Assembly (NCBI GenBank): GCA_016933355.1
Contig: JAFGBC010000278.1
Coordinates: forward strand, 1-5,692
Origin: Candidatus Aminicenantota bacterium
GTDB lineage: Bacteria > Acidobacteriota > Aminicenantia > Aminicenantales > JAFGBC01
Reading direction: 5' to 3'
Length of the DNA: 5,692 nt
Positions within the stretch are counted from its first letter, which is position 1; each line of letters starts with the position of its first letter. Positions 1-5,645 of the stretch are shown here, one piece after another. The position numbers and the translations under genes were made by a program. The notes beneath the pieces were generated by a model. It had not been told where the DNA came from, did no database searches, and saw only the letters and a list, made by a program, of their open reading frames with translations.

Positions 1-378
1 CGCGTGGTTGAAGAGCAGGTTCTCCGTGCCCCTGAGGCCGTCGGGGGCGAAGGCGACCTCGGCCGCCCGGAAGCTCCGGGTCCTCGCGTCGGGGATCCCG
101 GCCCGGAAGACCAAGTGCGCGGCGCCCTCGGGAGCCTCCCCCGACTGAGCCGAGACCTTGAAGTTGAACTCGAAGGAGATGAGGACCGGGATGGCCGGGA
201 GGCCGTCGGCGTCGCTGATCCTGACCAGGCAGGAGCCGGAGGCCTCGTCCGGCACCCGCCAGGGGAAGGATCCGATGTTGGCCGCCCGGTCGGCGATCGT
301 CCGGTAGGTCGTCCCGTTGCCGGTCGAATACTCGATCTCCCGGCCCTGCTCGCCTTCTTCGAGGAGCGCCTGAGCCTG
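1..378 (-). pseudogene. 5'-truncated fragment of a secreted beta-sandwich (Ig-like) protein, running off the left edge
   Basis: This minus-strand frame is open for 126 codons, from just after a TAG at 379-381 to the window edge. From codon 15 it reads like an extracellular beta-sandwich repeat: IEYSTGNGTTYRTI (15-28), then a SFPWRVPD turn (37-44), then SCLVRISDADG (49-59). This is the pattern 'IEYSTNNG...SYSWTVPD...CLVRISD' common in secreted bacterial Ig/fibronectin-like modules. A second, FNFKVSAQSGE-type region (71-81) follows. There is no ATG, and the first GTG (253-255) lies inside the domain. Codons 1-14 do not resemble the domain and fall in the 45-base direct repeat, so the 5' part of the gene appears to have been lost at that junction. 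Its role is not recognisable beyond 'probably exported'. Alternatives are an assembly join or a frameshift. I found no continuation of the domain in the other minus frames upstream of 338. Confidence 0.6.
332..376. repeat. Left copy of a 45-base direct repeat flanking the module
   Basis: The 45 bases match 5527-5571 in the same orientation with two substitutions, at 349 (versus 5544) and 369 (versus 5564). Identity ends abruptly on both sides. On the plus strand the copy encodes DLPALLAFFEERLS; on the minus strand it is the non-homologous start of the truncated beta-sandwich frame. The substitutions are conservative in the plus reading (Leu/Ile and a silent Arg codon) and less so in the minus reading, which favours plus-strand coding origin. 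Confidence 0.85.
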
Positions 379-533
379 CTATGCATTTCCTTTTTGCGCT
401 CGGCGAAAAATCCCGGGTCACGGACTCCCGATCAACGTTTCCCATTTCGCTAAGGAGGGTTTCGCCTTCCCAAGCAGATGTCAATGGCTTGCGATTGAGC
501 CGACCCGGGCGGATGACGGGACGGGTCTCGCCT

Positions 534-2642
534 CTATTTCACGGCTTTCGCGGGCGGCAGGAAATTCTCCATCACCCAGACCTCGTCTCTATTCTGGGCC
601 TTGGTGAAAGCGATATGCCGACCGTCCGGATGGAGGGAAATATGGATCATTCCCTCTACGGCAAGCCCCAGCTTGCGAGGTTCGCCGCCCCGCACGGAGA
701 CTGACCACAGTTCGGTCTTCGAGAGCGGCGTCGGTCCGAGTTGCTTGATAAAGAGCAGGCTCGCGCCGTCGGGCGTCCAGGCGATCGGGGCTTCGCAGAG
801 TGGCAACTGTACTCCGCGCAGCACGTCGCGCGCTTCTCCTCCCGCTGCGGGCATGATTTTTATTACAGGAAATTCGTCTTCAGGTTGGTCGCCTAGAACG
901 AAAGCCAATTGCCGCCCGTCTGGAGAAAGAGTTAAGCGGCTCCTGAAACGCGCGTCTCCGCTATAAAGTTCCTGATCTTTTCCGGTCTCGAGGTCCCGCT
1001 CCATGACGCTATACCTTCTCGGATCTTTGAGCGCGGCTTGGTAGTAAACGGCCTTGCCGTCCTGGGACATGGCTGGTAACCAGCCTATGAACTCGGGAGG
1101 CATCGGGATCGGGAGGATATCGCCGGTTTGGACGTCAAAGCGGAAGGCGCCGAAAATCGAGGCAGGATCGGTTGCGAGAGCCAGAACGGAGCGACCGTCC
1201 GGCGCCCAGCGAACATGGGATACATGGACGAGCTTGGAGCTCAAGACACGTACTTCCTCGCTTACCGTGGAGCGGATGCAAGGAATCGCCCTGTCTTTCG
1301 ACGCTCCCGGTCCCCGCATCGAAACGAACAGCATCTGTCGGCCGTCTGGCGACCATTCGTGACCGCCGTTGGAGCCGATGAAAAGTTCCTCGGCAGCTCT
1401 CGGCGCTGAATTGAGCTTGCCCGTCGTCAGATCGAGCTCGGCGATGTACCCATCACTCGCATCCGTGCCCATGCTGTAGTAGTAGGAACCGTTTCGGGTA
1501 AATCCCATGGAGTTGCCCCGCACGTCAGGCTTGAGCAACTCGGGAGCCCCCCGGGGGCTGCCCTCGATAAACGGGATCCACCAGACGCTCATGGTCCCCG
1601 TCCGGTCGCTGAAAAACAGGATTCCCTTGCCGTCCGGCATCCAGTCGGGAGCCATGTCATTGGCCGGGTGTTCGATGAGCGGGATCTCGCGCCCTCCGTC
1701 CAAGGCAAGGACAAAGATGTCGCTCTTTTCCCCCGGGCGCTGCTGACGGTCGAAGACAATGAAACGGCCGTCTGGAGAGAAACGGGGGCGTTCCGTGAGG
1801 CGCTTGTCAAGATCCTTCAGAACGCGCATGGAGCCATCCCGCGCGGAAACCAGCGCGATTTCGCTGCCCGGGTCCATGAAATGCCAGAGGACGATCAGAA
1901 TGCTCGTGCCGTCCGGGGACCAATCGGCGGGAAACGGTCTTACCGCGTCCGACGGCCTGACCACGTCCGCATCGGCTTTATGACAGAGAACGCGGGGCTC
2001 GGCCCCCTCCAGTCCGATAACCCGCAGTTCCCACGCGTCCGCCTCTCTCCAGAGGTAGGCGATCTGCTTTCCATCCGGAGATGGAACAGAGTTCCAAGCG
2101 GATTGCCCGCTCTGGTGTTTGGTCAGCTGTCGAATCTGCCCCGTGGCGAGATCGCGGATGGCCAGGTCCTCGCCCGCAGTCCGGAAAGTCAGATATGCGC
2201 CGTCGCGGGAAGGCTTGCCCTGGGCTCCATATCGCGGCGCGTCGGCCCAGACCCGGCGGACGGACAGGCCCGACGCCGCGCTCGGCCCTTGTCCCAGCAC
2301 AGCAAGACGCGCCCGGGCGGCGGCCACGGTTACTTTCTGGTCGGCAAACTCGCGCACGACCCGCTCGTAGGCCTTCGTCGCTTCCACGCTGCCCAGTTTT
2401 TCATAGCACTGCCCCATCCGCAGCAGAGCGGTCGCGACCGTGCCCCGACCGGCGCCGGGCAGCGCGGCGATCTTCCCATACTGCTCGATGGCGCTCCTCA
2501 GATCTCCATCCACGTTTTCCGTTTTCATGGCGGCCTGCAGCGCGACTTCCGCCTGGGTTTCTTTCGCCTGATTCGCCAGTAACACGGCGAATAGCATTGC
2601 ACTGAGCAACCCCGTCAAGAGAACCGACGTTGTTCGTTTCAT
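534..2642 (-). CDS. Exported TPR-like / PD40 (TolB-type) beta-propeller protein
   Basis: This 702-residue protein probably acts outside the cytoplasmic membrane. Its N-terminus has a KR-containing n-region and a hydrophobic core at residues 6-23, with likely signal cleavage between about 26 and 31 and no lipobox cysteine. Residues 32-117 form a TPR-like helical region (GDLRSAIEQYGKI, ALLRMGQCYEKLG, AYERVVREFADQ). Residues about 140-695 hold twelve WD40/PD40-type blade motifs of the form (W/F/L)SPDG, beginning near 145, 187, 241, 288, 334, 381, 430, 479, 525, 572, 622 and 670, spaced 43 to 53 residues apart. The sequence ends shortly after VWVMENFLP. There is no alpha/beta-hydrolase domain, so it is not an S9 peptidase. 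The likely role is protein or ligand binding, but the partner is unknown. The ATG is supported by GGGAGG eight bases upstream (2651-2656). The gene lies 78 bases after the response regulator and has its own candidate promoter with the operator repeats also seen before the kinase gene. Confidence 0.93.
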   Translation of the reverse strand: MKRTTSVLLTGLLSAMLFAVLLANQAKETQAEVALQAAMKTENVDGDLRSAIEQYGKIAALPGAGRGTVATALLRMGQCYEKLGSVEATKAYERVVREFADQKVTVAAARARLAVLGQGPSAASGLSVRRVWADAPRYGAQGKPSRDGAYLTFRTAGEDLAIRDLATGQIRQLTKHQSGQSAWNSVPSPDGKQIAYLWREADAWELRVIGLEGAEPRVLCHKADADVVRPSDAVRPFPADWSPDGTSILIVLWHFMDPGSEIALVSARDGSMRVLKDLDKRLTERPRFSPDGRFIVFDRQQRPGEKSDIFVLALDGGREIPLIEHPANDMAPDWMPDGKGILFFSDRTGTMSVWWIPFIEGSPRGAPELLKPDVRGNSMGFTRNGSYYYSMGTDASDGYIAELDLTTGKLNSAPRAAEELFIGSNGGHEWSPDGRQMLFVSMRGPGASKDRAIPCIRSTVSEEVRVLSSKLVHVSHVRWAPDGRSVLALATDPASIFGAFRFDVQTGDILPIPMPPEFIGWLPAMSQDGKAVYYQAALKDPRRYSVMERDLETGKDQELYSGDARFRSRLTLSPDGRQLAFVLGDQPEDEFPVIKIMPAAGGEARDVLRGVQLPLCEAPIAWTPDGASLLFIKQLGPTPLSKTELWSVSVRGGEPRKLGLAVEGMIHISLHPDGRHIAFTKAQNRDEVWVMENFLPPAKAVK

Positions 2643-2650
2643 GACTCTTG

Positions 2651-2656
2651 CCTCCC
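2651..2656 (-). promoter_or_regulatory. Shine-Dalgarno site of the propeller gene
   Basis: GGGAGG on the minus strand, with eight bases between it and the ATG at 2640-2642. It is a strong site and fixes the start. If the -10-like hexamer at 2664-2669 is used, transcription would begin almost at this site, giving a very short leader. Confidence 0.8.
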
Positions 2657-2663
2657 GCTCGTC

Positions 2664-2711
2664 ATGTTACGGCCCCAATGTCAGGCGAGTATATGCGCAA
2701 TTGTCAGGATT
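2664..2711 (-). promoter_or_regulatory. Candidate response-regulator operator and promoter of the propeller gene
   Basis: On the minus strand this reads AATCCTGACA (2711-2702), a second CCTGACA (2685-2679) with a 23-base period, nine bases, then the -10-like TAACAT (2669-2664). No good -35 hexamer stands 16 to 18 bases before that -10; the second repeat overlaps where it would be. Paired direct repeats about two helical turns apart and abutting the -10 match the layout of PhoB/OmpR-family activated promoters. The same arrangement precedes the kinase gene (5404-5359). A TATACT at 2693-2688 between the repeats is an alternative -10. The element starts ten bases after the regulator's stop codon. 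Binding by the neighbouring regulator is inferred. Confidence 0.55.
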
Positions 2712-2720
2712 GGGTTTGAT

Positions 2721-3395
2721 TCAGCCGTCGAAACGGTAGCCCATGCCGCGGACGGAAATGATATAACGCGGTTTCGAAGGGTCCGGCTCGATTTTTTTCC
2801 GCAGCGTGACGACGTGATTGTCGACCACACGATCGGTGACGAAGGCGCCGTGTCCCCAGACGAGGTCGAGCAGCTGATCCCGGCTCAGCACCTTGCCGCC
2901 GTTTCTGACGAAGGCGGCGAGCAGCTTGAACTCGAGGGCCGTCAGATCCACAGGTTTCCCGGCGCGTCGCAGCTCGCAACGCTTGAAATCGACTTCCGCG
3001 TCGCCGAACCTGTAGGCTGGCACATCGTCTCCCGCCGTGCGGCGCAGCGCCGCCTTGATCCTGGCCCGGAGCTCGCGGGGGCTGAAGGGCTTGGTCACAT
3101 AGTCGTCGGCGCCGGTCTCCAGCCCCAGGACTTTCTCCGCCTCGTGGGTCTTCGCTGTCAGCATGATGATCGGAGTCTTCAATCCGACCCGGCGTAAGTC
3201 GCGGCAGACCTCGTAGCCGTCTTTGCGCGGCAGCATGACATCGAGCAGAATGAGGTCGTAGGCTTCTTTCTGGGCGTGCCGGAGAGCGCTTTCGCCGTTC
3301 GATGCGATCTCGACGTCGTATCCTTCGTTCTTCAAATCGAGCTGAAGACCAAAGGCGATGGCGGATTCGTCTTCGACCACCAGGATGCGTTTCAT
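2721..3395 (-). CDS. OmpR/PhoB-family DNA-binding response regulator
   Basis: This is a complete 224-residue two-domain regulator of usual length. The receiver domain (1 to about 118) has the acidic pair E8/D9, phospho-acceptor D52 in LILLDVMLP, the switch residue T80 in IIMLTAK, and K102 in DDYVTKPF. The C-terminal winged-helix domain (about 127-224) has the family features LTALEFKLL (151-159), SRDQLLDLVWG, the recognition-helix region TDRVVDNHVVTLRKKI (187-202), and the terminal wing VRGMGYRF. All phosphorylation residues are intact, so it should be a phosphate-controlled transcription factor in the cytoplasm. Its ATG overlaps the kinase TGA by ATGA, indicating translational coupling, and GGAG lies eight bases upstream (3404-3407) inside the kinase gene. 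The paired CCTGAC repeats upstream of the kinase and propeller genes are its most likely targets. The family call is near certain, but the specific orthologue is not identifiable. Confidence 0.97.
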   Translation of the reverse strand: MKRILVVEDESAIAFGLQLDLKNEGYDVEIASNGESALRHAQKEAYDLILLDVMLPRKDGYEVCRDLRRVGLKTPIIMLTAKTHEAEKVLGLETGADDYVTKPFSPRELRARIKAALRRTAGDDVPAYRFGDAEVDFKRCELRRAGKPVDLTALEFKLLAAFVRNGGKVLSRDQLLDLVWGHGAFVTDRVVDNHVVTLRKKIEPDPSKPRYIISVRGMGYRFDG

Positions 3396-5326
3396 GCCTT
3401 CTTCTCCAACGGCAGCAGGATGGTGAACGTGCTGCCCTTGCCGGGCTCGCTCTCCAGGCAGATCTCGCCGCCGTGAGCTTCGACGATGCTGCTTGCCAGG
3501 GTCAGACCGATGCCGGTCCCGCGGATATGGGCTTCCCTCGAGCCGGCGCCTCTGACGAATTTCCTGAAGATTTTCTTCTGCTCCGGGCCCGAAATGCCCA
3601 GGCCCCTGTCACGGACGCGGATGGCCAAGCGACCGCCCTCGCGCCCTGCCTCGACCCAGACGTTTCGGCAGTCCGGCGAATATCTGACCGCGTTGTCGAG
3701 CAGATTCCGCAAGGCCAAACCGAGCGCTTCGCGGTCGGCCAATAGGGGCGGCTGTTCTCCCTCGAGCGAAAGCTCGACACGATAGCCCTGAGCAGCGGCT
3801 TGTCTCCGGAATTCGGCCACCAGCCCGCTGACGAACGCCCCGGGATCGAGATGTTCGAAGTGATAGCGGAACGCGCGCGCCTCGATGCGGCCAAGATCCA
3901 GCAGCGACTCAACGAGTCTCTGCAGCCGCTCGCTTTCGTGCGACAGGATGTCGTAGGATTTCTGCCGCTGATCCTCCGTCGGTATCCTGCCCTTGGACAG
4001 CATCTCCGAAAGCTGGCGCAGCGACGTGAGCGGCGTCCGGAATTCGTGCGACACGGCCGACACGAACTCGGACTGAAGCCTGGCGACGGCCTGTTCGCGG
4101 CCGATGGAGCGAACGATAAAATAGGAGCCGGCCAAAAGAGAAAGCGCCAGGACCGCAAAACCCAGGAGCAGAAGGCGGCGTCGCCCGGCAAGGCCGGCCG
4201 ATTCCGGCCCGGGACCAACGCTGGTCGCGTGCAAGGTTCCGGGAAGCCCCGTGGCCGCCGCCGTTCTCAGGGCCTGGCGGCCGTCCTTTTTAACCGAGCC
4301 GATCAAAACGTGTCCGTCCGCATCGATCAAGGCGCCCTGGACGGCTCCGTCTTGCAAAGCCGGCGTCCACGTCGAAGCGAGGTAGGCAGGCCCCGCCAAT
4401 ACGGCGGCCAAACGATCGGCGGTCCCGTCCCAAGTCATCAAGACCGGACACTCCCCCGTTTTTTCGGCACGGCGGCTTCTGGCTTCCCGCTCGACTATCC
4501 AACGGCCATAGAGCGATTCAGCCGCGTTCGAGAGCGCGAACGCGTTCTGTTCGCGTTCCGTCAGCGGGCCGGCCCCAAACCACCGCTTCGCTTCTTCCAC
4601 ATGGAACTCCCAGGCCGGACGGAGCAGGCTCCAGCGGCCGCTCCACAGGGCCTCGTGCAGGAGAGAGGCTTCCTTTCGCAGCTCTTCGATCCGGCCAGTC
4701 CCCTCCAATAGCGAACCGGCCGATTCGCGCGCCATCAGCTCCGCCGGCAGTCCCAGGACCGGGGTTTGGCCGAGCCGAGCGAGCTGGCCGAACGCTCGAA
4801 GGGCCTCCTCGTTCCGGCCGATTTTGCGGAGGTTCCGGCCCAAACGCAGCAGGGCGCCGGCGCGAACGCCGCGATCCGGGGACTGGGTGAGCTCCCGGAA
4901 GACTTCGGCCGCTCGAGCCGGATCGTTGCGTTGGAACTCCAGGGTTTCGCCGGGGGCGAACCTCCCGGCCGGAGGCTCGTCTTCGGCCAGAACCACGGGA
5001 GAAAAGAGCAGGGTCCCGGGCGGATAAGCGCTGACGCCGTGGCTTGTCGCTTGAAGGATCATGACGCCGGCCGGCGGTTCCCTCACTCCGGAGTCCGGGA
5101 CGAAGCTCAAAAAGCCTTCCAAATCGGCAAGACTTTGCTGAAGGACGGCGGCCATGCGGTCCGCCGAGCGTTCCAGGCTCTCTTGAAGCCGCTGCCGCTC
5201 GAGAGCCCTGTCCTGCTTAAGCCATTGCCAGCCGAGCCAGGCCAGCGCGCCGCCCAGGATAAGTATGAGACAAAGGAAAACCGACAGGGTCCGACGGGGC
5301 GGCTGAAGCCAGACCGTTAATCTCAA
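3392..5326 (-). CDS. Membrane sensor histidine kinase with a large TPR-like extracytoplasmic domain
   Basis: This 644-residue kinase should autophosphorylate and pass phosphate to the adjacent regulator. Transmembrane segments are predicted at about 13-36 and 383-405. They enclose roughly 345 residues outside the membrane, which include a TPR-like stretch at about 135-215 (RAGALLRLGRNLRKIGRNEE). No HAMP or PAS domain is evident: only about 20 residues link the second membrane segment to the HisKA domain. The H-box SHEFRTPL carries H427, with E428 and T431 of the HExxT motif expected for phosphatase activity. The ATPase domain has an N-box (NLLDNAVRYS, N541/N545), G1 (DRGLGI, 573-578), F-box (IFRKF) and G2 (GTGIGL, 603-608), all intact. 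The start is TTG at 5326-5324: the next in-frame stop upstream is at 5377-5375 with no ATG or GTG between, GAAGG lies five bases before the TTG, and the first internal ATG (M58) would remove the first membrane segment. The 3' end overlaps the regulator gene by four bases. The signal sensed is unknown. Confidence 0.95.
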   Translation of the reverse strand: MRLTVWLQPPRRTLSVFLCLILILGGALAWLGWQWLKQDRALERQRLQESLERSADRMAAVLQQSLADLEGFLSFVPDSGVREPPAGVMILQATSHGVSAYPPGTLLFSPVVLAEDEPPAGRFAPGETLEFQRNDPARAAEVFRELTQSPDRGVRAGALLRLGRNLRKIGRNEEALRAFGQLARLGQTPVLGLPAELMARESAGSLLEGTGRIEELRKEASLLHEALWSGRWSLLRPAWEFHVEEAKRWFGAGPLTEREQNAFALSNAAESLYGRWIVEREARSRRAEKTGECPVLMTWDGTADRLAAVLAGPAYLASTWTPALQDGAVQGALIDADGHVLIGSVKKDGRQALRTAAATGLPGTLHATSVGPGPESAGLAGRRRLLLLGFAVLALSLLAGSYFIVRSIGREQAVARLQSEFVSAVSHEFRTPLTSLRQLSEMLSKGRIPTEDQRQKSYDILSHESERLQRLVESLLDLGRIEARAFRYHFEHLDPGAFVSGLVAEFRRQAAAQGYRVELSLEGEQPPLLADREALGLALRNLLDNAVRYSPDCRNVWVEAGREGGRLAIRVRDRGLGISGPEQKKIFRKFVRGAGSREAHIRGTGIGLTLASSIVEAHGGEICLESEPGKGSTFTILLPLEKKA

Positions 5327-5331
5327 GGCAA

Positions 5332-5336
5332 CCTTC
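5332..5336 (-). promoter_or_regulatory. Shine-Dalgarno site supporting a TTG start of the kinase gene
   Basis: GAAGG on the minus strand ends five bases before TTG (5326-5324). No ATG or GTG is available in frame between the TTG and the upstream stop at 5377-5375, so this site decides the start. The spacing is slightly short. Confidence 0.6.
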
Positions 5337-5358
5337 GCCGCGGATATCGATTCCCAAG

Positions 5359-5404
5359 CATATAGCCGGACAAGTCAGGCTGGAATGAAGCTTGTGTCAG
5401 GATT
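5359..5404 (-). promoter_or_regulatory. Candidate autoregulatory operator and promoter of the kinase-regulator operon
   Basis: On the minus strand this reads AATCCTGACA (5404-5395), a second repeat CCTGACT (5379-5373) with a 22-base period, eight bases, then the -10-like TATATG (5364-5359). Transcription would start near 5352, leaving a leader of about 26 bases with the ribosome site inside it. The layout matches that upstream of the propeller gene (2711-2664), including the ten-base AATCCTGACA. There is no convincing -35, as expected of an activator-dependent promoter. Autoregulation by the encoded regulator is the natural inference. Confidence 0.55.
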
Positions 5405-5485
5405 ATGTTTTTTCGCCTTCGCCCCGGGCTTCTTTCAAGGGCGTCGTCTCGCAGGATGTCCACCCCTTGAGCCAATATATCATCC

Positions 5486-5503
5486 TTGAAAAGAGGTTTT
5501 CAA
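5486..5503. repeat. Perfect AT-rich inverted repeat (7-base arms, 4-base loop)
   Basis: TTGAAAA and TTTTCAA flank GAGG. It lies upstream of the kinase promoter and at the start of the hydrolase-like remnant. No T-tract follows on either strand, so a standard intrinsic terminator is not supported. It could be a protein-binding palindrome or chance in a locally AT-rich patch. Confidence 0.4.
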
Positions 5504-5639
5504 TATCGAGGGCGCCGGGCACGAGGTCGATCTCCCGGCCCTGATCGCCTTCTTCGAGGAGCGGCTGAGCCCGGGCGGGTCAATCCGTCGACTCCTTCCA
5601 CCGATGCCCTCTTGCCCTCCGGACCGCAATCGTCTATAA
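5490..5639 (+). pseudogene. Possible 3' remnant of an alpha/beta-hydrolase-type gene
   Basis: A 49-codon plus-strand frame runs from after a TGA (5487-5489) to a TAA (5637-5639). It reads EVFNIEGAGHEVDLPALIAF and then FEERLS. A small-residue GxGH motif followed by an amphipathic final helix is how many alpha/beta hydrolases end, the His being the catalytic one. The residues after FEERLS do not look conserved. There is no start codon and no sign of the nucleophile elbow or core strands upstream, so at most the last 26 or so residues of a former gene remain. The right copy of the 45-base repeat lies inside it. The call rests on a short stretch and may be chance. Confidence 0.35.
5527..5571. repeat. 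Right copy of the 45-base direct repeat flanking the module
   Basis: It matches 332-376 at 43 of 45 bases in direct orientation, 5195 bases apart. Differences are at 5544 and 5564. On the plus strand it continues the hydrolase-like reading (DLPALIAFFEERLS). This copy has plausible coding context to its left, whereas the left copy adjoins an unrelated beta-sandwich frame, so this one looks nearer to the original setting. Confidence 0.85.
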
Positions 5640-5640
5640 G
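5612..5640 (+). promoter_or_regulatory. Candidate sigma70-type promoter firing rightward
   Basis: TTGCCC (5612-5617; four of six consensus bases) and TATAAG (5635-5640; five of six) are separated by exactly 17 bases. The expected start near 5647 coincides with the beginning of the strong inverted repeat at 5646-5685. No plus-strand start codon follows within the window, so the gene it would serve lies beyond the right edge. Chance occurrence cannot be excluded. Confidence 0.4.
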
Positions 5641-5645
5641 AGAGG

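Noticed and set aside
210..226. ATCCTGACC on the plus strand as a further operator half-site
   Set aside because: It differs in the last base, lies within coding sequence, and has no partner 22 or 23 bases away.
4..453. Plus-strand 149-codon frame at the left edge as a gene
   Set aside because: Its first part is antisense to the beta-sandwich frame and has a biased, featureless composition. Only the short LPALLAFFEERLS piece is meaningful, and that is the repeat copy.
502..527. GACCCG...CGGGTC inverted repeat after the propeller gene stop as an intrinsic terminator
   Set aside because: It has only six pairs around a 14-base loop with no T-tract on the minus strand, too weak to call.
1668..2582. 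Long plus-strand frame (304 codons) opposite the propeller gene
   Set aside because: It is antisense to a clear signal-peptide/propeller protein, has low-complexity composition without a recognisable domain, and arises from GC-rich codon structure.
534..2642. Prolyl oligopeptidase (S9) or TolB annotation for the propeller protein
   Set aside because: There is no hydrolase catalytic domain, and the TPR-like N-terminus and twelve blade motifs do not fit the shorter, single-propeller TolB of the Tol-Pal system.
3800..4711. Long plus-strand frame (303 codons) opposite the kinase gene
   Set aside because: It is the shadow of a kinase frame whose catalytic motifs are all intact, and it has no domain of its own.
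5401..5526. Plus-strand open stretch (reading LSQYIILEKRFS) as the upstream part of the hydrolase remnant
   Set aside because: It is in a different frame, shows no hydrolase motif, and overlaps the kinase operator.
332..5571. Insertion sequence or transposon with the repeats as ends
   Set aside because: The repeats are direct and 45 bases long, and no transposase, integrase or terminal inverted repeats are present. A recombination or duplication footprint fits better.
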